DNA of 64,000 nt from Bilifractor porci. GTDB taxonomy: Bacteria; Bacillota; Clostridia; Lachnospirales; Lachnospiraceae. The notes under the pieces are model-generated. The model searched no databases. It was not told the DNA's origin and worked only from the letters and a program-made list of their open reading frames with translations. Made by a program: the position numbers and the translations under genes. Below are positions 25,959-34,252 of the stretch, in pieces. The stretch covers positions 1-64,000 of the forward strand of contig NZ_VUMV01000006.1 in NCBI RefSeq assembly GCF_009696005.1, in the 5' to 3' direction. Each line of letters opens with the position of its first letter. Position 1 is the stretch's first letter.

Positions 25959-26831
25959 TCATTTCCAATCAAGCATAAAACGCTGGAATTCGCAGGCTCT
26001 TCTCGCGTCTTCGTCTAATTCTTCTTCTGTTGCCCCGTTGCAAAGATCTCTCCATACCTTAATATCCTGACCAACCTGGCCGCCCATAGACACAAAGGGC
26101 TCCATAACTACCATGCCATCGTAATGGATATCGTGAAGAGCCTGGCCGATCTCGTGCCAGGGCAGATGACCGTGCCCTGGAGTTTTACGGTTGGATTCCC
26201 CGGTATGCAGGTGTCCGAGGTAACCTCCCGCACAGCGGATGGCAGCGCCGATGTCATCTTCTTCAATATTCATGTGAAAAGTATCAAGATGAACCTTGAC
26301 GTTATCTTTCCCGACTTCCTTTACGAATCTGGTGCTCTCTTCCGCCGTGTTCAGAAGGTAGCTTTCGAATCGGTTGATTGTTTCCATGCCGAGAATAATA
26401 TTATAAGGCTTTGCATAATCAGCAAGAACACGGATGGCTTCCACGCTTCTTTTCCATTCCTCTTCCTTTGGATCGCAGTGAGAAAAATCAAAAGGCCAGT
26501 AGGAGTAGATGGCTCCGCAGAGCATATGCATATCAAGCATGCCCATTTTTTCAAACAATCTGCGGTACCAGTCAAGAGCCTGTGCGGCAACAGCAGGATC
26601 TTTGGAAGCAATATTATGATCAGGGGTCGGTCCATATCCGCCGGAAAGAATAATATTATGATCTTCCGCGTGCTTCTTTAGTTCATCCACCTGATCCTGA
26701 GTATAGTCAGGAAGAGGAGCGCATCCGATTTCCAGAACATCGAAACCGAGGCGGCTGACTTTGTCCACATAGTAGCAATAGTCTGCGGCCCACTGTTTTT
26801 CCCAGAATGCATAAAAAATACCGTGTTTCAT
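25959..26831 (-). CDS. D-psicose (allulose)/tagatose 3-epimerase
   Basis: This 290-residue TIM-barrel enzyme interconverts ketohexoses at C3 (D-fructose/D-psicose or D-tagatose/D-sorbose). It resembles the recalled Clostridium cellulolyticum D-psicose 3-epimerase along its whole length, starting MKHGIFYAFWEKQWAADY. The metal ligands fall at the same positions: Glu150 (GMETINRFE), Asp183 (LDTFHMNIEED), His209 (HLHTGE) and Glu244 (VMEPFV). The gene leads the minus-strand operon behind a strong promoter at 26879-26907. It diverges from a ROK regulator. The class is secure; the preferred sugar is not. Confidence 0.88.
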   Translation of the reverse strand: MKHGIFYAFWEKQWAADYCYYVDKVSRLGFDVLEIGCAPLPDYTQDQVDELKKHAEDHNIILSGGYGPTPDHNIASKDPAVAAQALDWYRRLFEKMGMLDMHMLCGAIYSYWPFDFSHCDPKEEEWKRSVEAIRVLADYAKPYNIILGMETINRFESYLLNTAEESTRFVKEVGKDNVKVHLDTFHMNIEEDDIGAAIRCAGGYLGHLHTGESNRKTPGHGHLPWHEIGQALHDIHYDGMVVMEPFVSMGGQVGQDIKVWRDLCNGATEEELDEDARRACEFQRFMLDWK

Positions 26832-26847
26832 TTTTACCCTCCATCAT

Positions 26848-26868
26848 GCATAGTGTTCTATACAATGC
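26848..26868. promoter_or_regulatory. Imperfect palindrome near the epimerase transcription start
   Basis: GCATAGTGTTCTATACAATGC has matching ends (GCAT/ATGC and GT/AC steps) and lies just downstream of the epimerase -10. It shares ATGCATAGTG with the palindrome at 30275-30291, suggesting a common regulator. Confidence 0.4.
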
Positions 26869-26878
26869 TACATTTGCA

Positions 26879-26907
26879 ATATTATCCAAACAAATATAAA
26901 AAGTCAA
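26879..26907 (-). promoter_or_regulatory. Promoter of the epimerase operon
   Basis: On the minus strand TTGACT (26907-26902), a 17-nt spacer and TAATAT (26884-26879) form a strong promoter reading into the epimerase gene. Confidence 0.75.
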
Positions 26908-27021
26908 GACAATAGTTGGCATATATGACAGAAAAACGGGGAGAGAAATTGTGCTAATTGCATAAAAATAACATTAGATATTGCGAAAAGATCCATTTAG
27001 ATTTATTATTTTACCAGATTT

Positions 27022-27035
27022 AGAAAGTGCTTTCA
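27022..27035. promoter_or_regulatory. cre-like catabolite repression site
   Basis: AGAAAGTGCTTTCA matches the catabolite-responsive element pattern TGAAAGCGCTTTCA except at two positions and is symmetric outside the centre. It lies 50 bp before the ROK gene. Confidence 0.4.
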
Positions 27036-27083
27036 AAACTGATTGCATTTTTTGTTTTAAATGATTGCTAAAGGAGAATCAGG

Positions 27084-28259
27084 CTGAAGTATATTGACAC
27101 CGATTTAAAGGAACAACTGAATACGGCAGAAATACGGAGAAGAAATCTTCAGCAGGTATTCCGCTATCTTATAGAAATTGAACGGGCTTCTATTCAGGAT
27201 ATTGCAGATCATTTGAATATCAGCCGTCCGACGGTCCTGCAGGCGGTAAGAACGCTGGAAAACAAGGGGCTTGCAGAAGAAGACGGAAAGTTTCAGTCAG
27301 ACGGCGGACGCAGGGCAAAGGCTGTGCGCTGTATCCCAAATGCGAAATATGCAGTTGGGATAGACATAACAAAAAATCATGTAAGCCTGGTAGTGACAGA
27401 TTTTACAGAAAAGCCGATCCGTCAGATCAGGATTGCGCATCCGTTTGAAAAAAGTGAGGAGTACAGAAGCTTTCTGCACGAGGAACTGGAAAAATTTCTG
27501 AAGGACTTGCCAAACGCGGAGGGAAATTTGCTTGGAATCGGGATTTCAGTACCGGGGATTATTAACGAGAACAACGGATATCTGTTGATTTCCAATGTGC
27601 TTGGAATTGGCGAAATGAGCCAGGAAGAATTAACCGGAAAATTTTCTGTAAAGGCAATACTCATTAATGATGCCAATGCGGCGGGGATTACCGAATTTCT
27701 GCAGGACACGGCAGAAAGCATTTTCTATCTGGGTCTTAATAATTCTGTCGGGGGCGCCTTTTTTAAGGGAACAAAAGATTCAGGCGCGGGAATTAATATT
27801 ATGGGGCGATTATTTACAGGCACACACTGGCACAGCGCGGAAGCCGGCCATATGGTTATTCACCCCGGAGGGAAAACCTGTTACTGCGGGAAAAAAGGCT
27901 GTGCGGATCCATATGTTTCAGCTTTGACGCTTTCTGATCACGCAGATGGAAATCTGGAATTGTTTTTTCAGAGGCTTCAGGAAGGCGATCCGGAATGCGG
28001 AAGGGTGTGGGAGGCATATCTCGATGACCTGGCAATAGTTGTGGATAATATCTACACTTTATTTGACTGCCGGGTTGTAATCGGAGGGTATGTCGGGAAC
28101 CATATTGCACCCTATATCGGGATCCTGCGGGACAGGGTATCCTCAAAAAATACGTTTGAAAAAAACGCTTCTTATTTATATGCGGGAATGTTTCATCAGG
28201 AGGCACCTGCACTGGGTGCGTCTATCCATATTATAGAACAGTATATTTTGTCACTTTAA
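27084..28259 (+). CDS. ROK-family transcriptional regulator, probable CTG start
   Basis: The protein has an N-terminal winged helix-turn-helix (ASIQDIADHLNISRPTVLQAVRTLENKGL) and a ROK sugar-kinase-like domain. The latter has an ATP/sugar-binding entry AVGIDITKNHV and the zinc motif CYCGKKGCADPYV. The first ATG/GTG/TTG in frame is a TTG at 27213, inside the helix-turn-helix, so it cannot be the true start. The reading frame is open back to 27072, and the only start-like codon behind a ribosome binding site (AAGGAGA, 27071-27077) is CTG at 27084, giving 391 residues. This start is inferred. The gene is followed by a polyol dehydrogenase 20 bp away and probably controls the surrounding polyol genes. 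Confidence 0.8.
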   Translation: MKYIDTDLKEQLNTAEIRRRNLQQVFRYLIEIERASIQDIADHLNISRPTVLQAVRTLENKGLAEEDGKFQSDGGRRAKAVRCIPNAKYAVGIDITKNHVSLVVTDFTEKPIRQIRIAHPFEKSEEYRSFLHEELEKFLKDLPNAEGNLLGIGISVPGIINENNGYLLISNVLGIGEMSQEELTGKFSVKAILINDANAAGITEFLQDTAESIFYLGLNNSVGGAFFKGTKDSGAGINIMGRLFTGTHWHSAEAGHMVIHPGGKTCYCGKKGCADPYVSALTLSDHADGNLELFFQRLQEGDPECGRVWEAYLDDLAIVVDNIYTLFDCRVVIGGYVGNHIAPYIGILRDRVSSKNTFEKNASYLYAGMFHQEAPALGASIHIIEQYILSL

Positions 28260-28279
28260 GAGAAAGGAAGTCTTGATTC

Positions 28280-29326
28280 ATGAAGGGAACGATGAAAGTT
28301 GCTGTAATGCTGGGCATCGGAAAAATGGGGTACGAGGAACGCCCGATTCCGGAACCTAAAGATGATGAAGTACTTGTAAAACTGGAGTATGTGGGTATCT
28401 GTGGTTCAGATATGCATTACTATGAGAATGGACGGATTGGTGATTATATTGTCAAACCGCCGTTTGTTCTCGGACACGAGCCGGGCGGCGTGGTCGTAGA
28501 AGTCGGAAAGAACGTAAAAAATCTTAAGCCGGGTGACAAAGTTGCTCTTGAGCCCGGAGCTACCTGCGGACACTGTGAGTACTGCAAGTCCGGAAAATAT
28601 AATCTCTGCCCGGATGTACGGTTCTTTGCAACGCCGCCGATCGATGGTGTATTCCAGGAATATGTCGCTCATGAGGCGGATCTTTGCTTTAAACTTCCGG
28701 ATAACATGGACACCATGGAAGGCGCTCTTATTGAACCGCTGGCTGTCGGAATGCATGCGGCAAAGCAGGGCGGCGCTACCCTGGGCATGACGGCGCTTGT
28801 TTCAGGGGCAGGCTGTATCGGACTGTGTTCCATGATGTCGCTGAAAGCATTTGGTGTTTCAGAAGTCTATGTAACAGATGTCCAGAACAAGCGTCTGGAA
28901 AAAGCGATGGAGCTTGGAGCTGCCGGCGTTATTAACAGCGCTGAAAAGGATCCAGTTGAAGAAGTTAAAAAACTGACACAGGGACGCGGCGTAGATCTTG
29001 TCGTGGAGTGCTCAGGAGTTGAAAAGTGTGCGAACCAGGGAATTGAAATGCTTATTCGCGGCGGTACGCTGGTCCAGGTAGCATATGGGGCTTCCGGCTA
29101 CATGAATTTGAATATGAGCCTTCTCTGTGATAAGGAGATTACGATCAAGACAGTGTTCCGTTATCGCCATATTTATCCGATCGCCATTAAAGCAGTCAGT
29201 GAAGGAAAAGTTAATCTGAAGGGTATTGTCACAAATGTTTTTGATTTTGATGATATCCAGAATGCGATGGACCGCAGCATCCATGATAAAGCAAACATTG
29301 TTAAGTCTGTCGTGAAGATCGGGTAA
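28280..29326 (+). CDS. Zinc-dependent polyol dehydrogenase (sorbitol/L-iditol/xylitol dehydrogenase-like)
   Basis: This 348-residue medium-chain dehydrogenase oxidises a polyol to a ketose with NAD. Catalytic zinc ligands are Cys41 (GICGSD) and His66-Glu67 (GHEPGG). A structural zinc lobe has Cys96, Cys99, Cys102 and Cys110. The GRIGDYIVKPPFVLGHE segment is characteristic of the sorbitol/xylitol dehydrogenase branch. The Rossmann loop reads SGAGCIG. It lies 20 bp after the ROK gene and is probably co-transcribed. The exact polyol cannot be told. Confidence 0.87.
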   Translation: MKGTMKVAVMLGIGKMGYEERPIPEPKDDEVLVKLEYVGICGSDMHYYENGRIGDYIVKPPFVLGHEPGGVVVEVGKNVKNLKPGDKVALEPGATCGHCEYCKSGKYNLCPDVRFFATPPIDGVFQEYVAHEADLCFKLPDNMDTMEGALIEPLAVGMHAAKQGGATLGMTALVSGAGCIGLCSMMSLKAFGVSEVYVTDVQNKRLEKAMELGAAGVINSAEKDPVEEVKKLTQGRGVDLVVECSGVEKCANQGIEMLIRGGTLVQVAYGASGYMNLNMSLLCDKEITIKTVFRYRHIYPIAIKAVSEGKVNLKGIVTNVFDFDDIQNAMDRSIHDKANIVKSVVKIG

Positions 29327-29413
29327 AAGTATAATCCGGTATAAAAAGATGCATAAAAAAGTCCTGTAAATATCAGATAAATTGTCAATTGTATCTGCAT
29401 CCTTAAGGTGGTA

Positions 29414-29438
29414 CCTTTTTAAAGACGTATTAAAAAGG
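29414..29438. promoter_or_regulatory. Inverted repeat upstream of the SDR gene
   Basis: CCTTTTTAA (29414-29422) and TTAAAAAGG (29430-29438) form a perfect 9-bp inverted repeat around a 7-nt centre, 45 bp before the SDR start. It could be a weak terminator or an operator. Confidence 0.35.
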
Positions 29439-29483
29439 GGCTAAATAATAACCAGTGCATATAGACACACGAAAGGAGACATT

Positions 29484-30260
29484 ATGGGAATTATAGAGAA
29501 AATGAGACTCGACGGAAAGAAAGGCTTTGTAACCGGAGCTGCACAGGGAATCGGCAAATGTACCGCGACAGCAATTGCGGAGGCAGGCGCTGATGTTGCT
29601 ATTGTTGACCTGAATGCAGAAAAAGCAAAAGCAACAGCGGAGGAAATTGCTGCCAAAACAGGAAGAAAAGTTATTTCCATCGGTTGCGACTGCACAAAAG
29701 AAGACCAGGTTAAGGCAATGGTAGAACAAGTTGTTTCCGAGTTGGGCGGCCTTGATATCTGCCATGCTAATGCCGGTATCTGCATTAACGAGTATGCAGA
29801 GAAGATGACATATGCACAGTGGCTTAAGGTTATTGATGTAAACCTGAACGGCATTTTTCTGACAGATACCTATGCAGGCAGATATATGCTTGAGAATGGT
29901 GGCGGTTCTATTGTAAACACAGCATCCATGTCCGGCCATATTGTCAATGTTCCTCAGCCTCAGTGTGCATACAACGCTTCCAAGGCAGGCGTTATTATGC
30001 TGACAAAGTCTCTTGCTGTAGAGTGGGCAAAAAAGAATGTCCGCGTTAACTGCATCAGCCCGGGATATATTGCTACAGATCTTATTAAGTCTGCACCGCA
30101 TCTGGTTCCGCTTATTGAAAAGTGGAATGCAATGGCACCCATGGGAAGATGCGGAGAGCCGGAAGAACTGGAGAGCCTGGTCGTTTATCTGCTCAGTGAT
30201 TCTGCTTCCTTCACAACAGGATCTGACGTGGTTATCGACGGGGCGTTCACCTGCTTCTGA
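29484..30260 (+). CDS. Short-chain dehydrogenase/reductase, sorbose/xylulose-reductase type
   Basis: The 258-residue SDR has the cofactor loop TGAAQGIG, the NAG motif in HANAGICI, and the catalytic Ser in TASMSG with Tyr and Lys in YNASK. It resembles ketose/polyol SDRs such as sorbose reductase or L-xylulose reductase rather than FabG. It is preceded by AAAGGAG and lies between a polyol dehydrogenase and a sugar ABC transporter, so it should interconvert a polyol and a ketose imported by that transporter. Confidence 0.85.
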   Translation: MGIIEKMRLDGKKGFVTGAAQGIGKCTATAIAEAGADVAIVDLNAEKAKATAEEIAAKTGRKVISIGCDCTKEDQVKAMVEQVVSELGGLDICHANAGICINEYAEKMTYAQWLKVIDVNLNGIFLTDTYAGRYMLENGGGSIVNTASMSGHIVNVPQPQCAYNASKAGVIMLTKSLAVEWAKKNVRVNCISPGYIATDLIKSAPHLVPLIEKWNAMAPMGRCGEPEELESLVVYLLSDSASFTTGSDVVIDGAFTCF

Positions 30261-30265
30261 TTTTA

Positions 30266-30294
30266 TTGTGAAAGTTATGCATAGTGCATAAACT
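30266..30294 (+). promoter_or_regulatory. Possible promoter of the first ABC transporter
   Basis: TTGTGA (30266-30271), 17 nt and TAAACT (30289-30294) lie before the binding-protein gene. The spacer contains the palindrome at 30275-30291, so a bound regulator would block it. Confidence 0.4.
30275..30291. promoter_or_regulatory. Perfect palindromic operator before the ABC transporter
   Basis: TTATGCA-TAG-TGCATAA is a perfect inverted repeat with a 3-bp centre. ATGCATAGTG is shared with the epimerase leader at 26847-26856. Confidence 0.55.
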
Positions 30295-30319
30295 ATATAT
30301 ACTTAACAGGAGGGTAACT

Positions 30320-31528
30320 ATGAAAAAGAAAATTGTGAGTCTGTTATTAACCGGCGCTATGGTAGCGACAATGGCTGCATGCGGTTCAAGCTCGAATTCC
30401 GCTTCAACCAGTGCTTCAGCAGCAAGCTCGAAAAGTGAGTCGGCAGCTTCCGAGGCAGCAGAGTCTGCTTCTTCAGCAGCATCTTCTTCGGCAGCAGCTT
30501 CCAGCTCGGCGTCATCTGCCACATCAGAGTCTGTAACGGCCGCTTCAACAACAGCAAGCTCCGCGGAAGGAACAGCAAATATTGATGGCGTTCAGGCGGA
30601 TGATGCATTTTATGAGAAAGCTGACCTCACTTCCCTGAAGGGCAAAAAGATCGGCATTACCATTCAGTCCCTGCAGAATGCGTACTGGGCAGGTGTTATG
30701 AGCGCACTGGAGGACATCCTGAAGGAGAATGGCGCAGAGTACAACATCGTGGCATGCGATGATAACTCGACCAAACAGATTTCACAGATCGAGAATTTCA
30801 TTTCTGCAGGAGATGACCTGATCATGGTTCATCCTTCCGATGCTGATGCTGTGGAGGATGCCTGCAAGGAGGCACAGGATGCCGGAATCAAGGTTATGTG
30901 CTGGGATGATCCGATGGAGAATACCGATGCAGACTGGATTCTGAACAACACCAGCCTTGGAGTTGCTATTGGTGAGATGGCAGGTAACTTTATCAACGAG
31001 CATTATGATGAGAATAACAAAGCCCAGGTAGCTCTTATTGATTATCCGTCCACCAAGGTTCTTCTTGAGAGAGGAAACGGAATCAAGGAAGGTCTTGAGA
31101 ATGTTGCAGCCGGCAAATATGAAATCGTTGCAGAGCAGCCCGGAATTGAGGCCAACAAGGCACAGACCGCTATGGAGACTATCCTGCAGCAGTATCCGGA
31201 TTGCAAGGTTGTAGTTGGTGTTGGCGCCGGAGCCATGATCGGAGCAAATGAGGCTCTTACTACGGCAACAAATGGTAAGATTCCGGAAGATATGGGTATC
31301 TTTACAACTGATGTTACAAAACAGCAGCTGGAAGAGATTCAGGATCCGAACCAGGCTGCAAGAGCTATCATCGGATTTGAGGGATCTGATGAGGATACCG
31401 CAAAGGCATGTGCTTCTATGTATGCGCTGATTCTTTCCGGACAGCTTGAAAACAAGTATGTTTACCGTCAGGTTGGCGAGATCAACGCTGATAACATTGA
31501 TGAGATCATGAAAGGAATGAAGGGTTAA
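30320..31528 (+). CDS. Sugar ABC transporter substrate-binding lipoprotein
   Basis: This 402-residue lipoprotein captures a sugar or polyol outside the cell for the ribose-type importer encoded after it. The signal peptide ends in the lipobox MAAC with the lipidated Cys21. Residues 22-95 are a flexible Ser/Ala/Thr-rich linker. From about 105 a type 1 periplasmic-binding domain follows (KKIGITIQSLQNAYWAGVMSALEDILKENG, as in RbsB). The start at 30320 has AGGAGG 7 nt upstream. A hairpin terminator directly after the gene (31570-31613) should keep the binding protein more abundant than the membrane parts. Confidence 0.92.
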   Translation: MKKKIVSLLLTGAMVATMAACGSSSNSASTSASAASSKSESAASEAAESASSAASSSAAASSSASSATSESVTAASTTASSAEGTANIDGVQADDAFYEKADLTSLKGKKIGITIQSLQNAYWAGVMSALEDILKENGAEYNIVACDDNSTKQISQIENFISAGDDLIMVHPSDADAVEDACKEAQDAGIKVMCWDDPMENTDADWILNNTSLGVAIGEMAGNFINEHYDENNKAQVALIDYPSTKVLLERGNGIKEGLENVAAGKYEIVAEQPGIEANKAQTAMETILQQYPDCKVVVGVGAGAMIGANEALTTATNGKIPEDMGIFTTDVTKQQLEEIQDPNQAARAIIGFEGSDEDTAKACASMYALILSGQLENKYVYRQVGEINADNIDEIMKGMKG

Positions 31529-31569
31529 CCTGGACAGACCCGGTCATTCATAAATAATGGTAAATGAAT

Positions 31570-31613
31570 AAACTGTTGCGGAGTTATCTCAGGATGGCTT
31601 CGCAACAGTTTTT
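31570..31613 (+). terminator. Intra-operon terminator between binding protein and ATPase
   Basis: AAACTGTTGCG (31570-31580) pairs perfectly with CGCAACAGTTT (31601-31611), followed by T residues. Partial termination here explains stoichiometry between the lipoprotein and the transporter. Confidence 0.75.
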
Positions 31614-31644
31614 CAAGAAGCGGATTTTGAGCAGGAGGTATCGA

Positions 31645-33168
31645 ATGAGCGAAGAATATGCACTTGAACTTGAGCATATCAGAAAAGAATACCCCGGCGT
31701 TGTTGCTCTTAGTGATGTCACATTGCAGCTGAAAAAAGGGGAGATCCTTGCGCTGATCGGTGAGAATGGCGCAGGAAAATCTACATTAATAAAATGCTGT
31801 TCAGGAGCTGTTGTACCTACATCCGGCCATATCAAGGTCAATGGAAAGGTGTTCAGCAGGATGACTCCTCAGCTGGCTGCAGAAAACGGCATTGCTATTA
31901 TTTATCAGGAGTTTAACAATGTTGGAGAATTATCGGCAGCGGAAAATCTTTTCCTCGGCCGTCCCATTCGCAAAGGGGTAGTCATTGATCGTAAAGCCAT
32001 GAACGAGGAGGCTCGCAAGGCTTTTGATCAACTGAAAATCGACATTGATCCAAATGAGCTTGTTAAGAATCTTACAGTCGGTTATCAGCAGATGATTGAA
32101 ATTGCAAAAGCAATTCAGCAGAATGCGAAAGTTTTAATTATGGATGAACCTTCTGCACCTTTGACAAGCAACGAAGTTGAGAATATGTTTAAGGTTGTAC
32201 GTCTTTTGAAAAAGAAAGGCATATCTATCATTTACATTTCTCACAGGCTGGAGGAGATTTTTGCCCTTTCGGATCGTATTGAGGTTATTCGTGATGGAGA
32301 ATACATCGACACGCTTATCACAAAAGATGCAACGGTTGATCAGCTGATTAAGCTGATGGTCGGACGTGATATGTCACAGAAGTATCCGGAAAGAACAAGT
32401 AAAATTGACCAGAGTCAGGTTGTACTGGAACTTCAGCATGTCTATGGAAATGGGGATAAAGACATCAGCTTTAAACTGCACAAAGGAGAAGTACTTGGCC
32501 TTGGCGGATTGGTTGGAGCCGGGCGGACAGAGATCGCGGAGGTTATTTTTGGTGCCAAAAAGAAAACCGCGGGAAAAATATTGCTGAATGGCAAGGAAAT
32601 TAATCCAACCTGCCCCAAGGATGCTATCGACATGGGCATTGCACTGGTACCGGAAGACAGAAAAAGGCATGGCGCACTGCTGACCGTTTCAATTAAAAAT
32701 AACGTTAATATGCCGATCTACCAGCGTATCTCCAAGGCAAGCGTTATAAATTCCACTGTGGAAAGAAATACTACAAAGAAATATATTGACGAGCTTCAGA
32801 TAAAGACGCCGACCATGGCGCAGCTGGTTAAAAATCTCTCCGGCGGAAATCAGCAGAAAGTAATCCTGGCTAAATGGCTGGCAGCTGATGCCGAGGTTAT
32901 TATATTTGATGAACCTACCAGGGGTATTGATGTAGGTGCAAAACAGGAAATTTACAAGCTGATAAACAAGCTTATTGCTGAGGGACATTCGGTACTCATG
33001 ATTTCTTCGGAGATGGAGGAATTAATGGGAATGTCAGACCGTATTATTGTTCTTGCAGAGCATGAAATTACGGGTGAGCTTTCAAAAGAAGAATTTAATG
33101 CGGATACGATCATGGCTTACGCATCTGCATTGGATATGGATAAAAAGAAGGAGGAAGTGGCGAAATGA
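31645..33168 (+). CDS. Ribose-type sugar ABC transporter ATP-binding protein
   Basis: The 507-residue protein is a tandem ATPase of the RbsA/MglA/XylG family. The first half has Walker A GENGAGKST and an MDEPSAPLT Walker B. The second has a degenerate Walker A (GGLVGAGRTE), the LSGGNQQKV signature and FDEPTRGIDVG. It powers import with the permease that overlaps it. The start at 31645 has AGGAGG 7 nt before; the frame open to 31564 only reads through the terminator hairpin. Confidence 0.95.
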   Translation: MSEEYALELEHIRKEYPGVVALSDVTLQLKKGEILALIGENGAGKSTLIKCCSGAVVPTSGHIKVNGKVFSRMTPQLAAENGIAIIYQEFNNVGELSAAENLFLGRPIRKGVVIDRKAMNEEARKAFDQLKIDIDPNELVKNLTVGYQQMIEIAKAIQQNAKVLIMDEPSAPLTSNEVENMFKVVRLLKKKGISIIYISHRLEEIFALSDRIEVIRDGEYIDTLITKDATVDQLIKLMVGRDMSQKYPERTSKIDQSQVVLELQHVYGNGDKDISFKLHKGEVLGLGGLVGAGRTEIAEVIFGAKKKTAGKILLNGKEINPTCPKDAIDMGIALVPEDRKRHGALLTVSIKNNVNMPIYQRISKASVINSTVERNTTKKYIDELQIKTPTMAQLVKNLSGGNQQKVILAKWLAADAEVIIFDEPTRGIDVGAKQEIYKLINKLIAEGHSVLMISSEMEELMGMSDRIIVLAEHEITGELSKEEFNADTIMAYASALDMDKKKEEVAK

Positions 33169-34106
33169 AGGCGAAAGGCGCGATAAAACAGAACGCGATA
33201 TGGCTTGTCTTTATCGGCATGGTTATCATTTTCAGTGTTGCAAATCCGACGTTTGTGAAACCGACCAATCTGATTGCGATTTCAAGACAGATTGCCGTGT
33301 ATGGAATAGCATCTATCGGAATGACATTCGTAATTTTAATTGCAGGAATTGATCTTTCCATTGGTTCCATAATTACTTTTGTCAACATTTTCTGTGCCTG
33401 GTTAATGGTAAACCAGAATATGCCCATGTGGCCGGCGGTTCTGCTGTCATTATTATGTGCGACTCTAATTGGTGTGTTAAATGGATTTATGGTTGCAAGC
33501 ATAGGAATTCCTGCCCTGATTGCAACATTTGCCTCGCAGACCATTTTTGAAGGGATTTCTTACCTGATTTCCGGAGGTATGCCGATTTCCGGGTTTACAA
33601 AGGCCTTTGATCTTTTCGGAAAATCCTCCCTTGGCCCGGTTCCTGTCTGTGCCATTATCATGATTGTCTGCTTCCTTGTTGGAGGATTCATTCTGAACAA
33701 GACTTATTTCGGGCGTTATTTTTACGCGATTGGAGGAAATGAAGAGGCTTCTGAGCTGTCCGGTATCCGGGTTAACAGAACAAAGTATCTGATCTATGCC
33801 CTGTCTGGTTTCTTTGCCGGTCTTGCCGGAATTGTCATGCTTTCCAGAACTGGTTCCGCTCAGAACACGGCAGGAAAAGGATATGAGTTTGATGTCATCA
33901 CCTGCGTAGTCCTTGGAGGAGTATCTGTAAACGGTGGTGTTGGTAAAATGTCGGGAGTTGTCGCCGGTGTTCTGATCATTGGTTCTCTTACCAACGGTAT
34001 GATCCTGATGAATGTAAACCAGTATATGCAGATGGTTGTAAAAGGAATCGTTCTTGCCATTGCTGTTGGAATTGACTGCATGTCAAAGAAAAGACAAGCT
34101 GTTTAA
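33165..34106 (+). CDS. Ribose-type sugar ABC transporter permease
   Basis: The 313-residue protein is an RbsC-like inner membrane permease with about eight to ten hydrophobic helices. It has the GIDLSIGSIITFVN and GIPALIATFASQTIFEGISYL segments and the ending GGVSVNGGVGKMSGVVAG. The ATG overlaps the ATPase stop (ATGA). A terminator follows at 34123-34172, so this operon ends here. Confidence 0.95.
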   Translation: MKAKGAIKQNAIWLVFIGMVIIFSVANPTFVKPTNLIAISRQIAVYGIASIGMTFVILIAGIDLSIGSIITFVNIFCAWLMVNQNMPMWPAVLLSLLCATLIGVLNGFMVASIGIPALIATFASQTIFEGISYLISGGMPISGFTKAFDLFGKSSLGPVPVCAIIMIVCFLVGGFILNKTYFGRYFYAIGGNEEASELSGIRVNRTKYLIYALSGFFAGLAGIVMLSRTGSAQNTAGKGYEFDVITCVVLGGVSVNGGVGKMSGVVAGVLIIGSLTNGMILMNVNQYMQMVVKGIVLAIAVGIDCMSKKRQAV

Positions 34107-34122
34107 CCTGCGTTCGTATATT

Positions 34123-34172
34123 CCTGTCGGCAGTCATGTATCTTCATGGGCTCAACCGGCAGGATTTTTTTA
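34123..34172 (+). terminator. Intrinsic terminator after the first ABC transporter
   Basis: CCTGTCGG (34123-34130) pairs with CCGGCAGG (34156-34163), with one T-G pair, followed by seven T residues. Confidence 0.8.
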
Positions 34173-34252
34173 ATCAGGGCTTGTTGTAAACCTCACCAGG
34201 GGAAATATGGTTGCTCCTTTTTTAATATGAAAATTTTTCTGGGATAAAAAAT

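Noticed and set aside
30320-30600. Low-complexity Ser/Ala coding region as a DNA repeat element.
   Set aside because: The codons vary and both binding lipoproteins have such linkers; it is a protein linker, not a repeat array.
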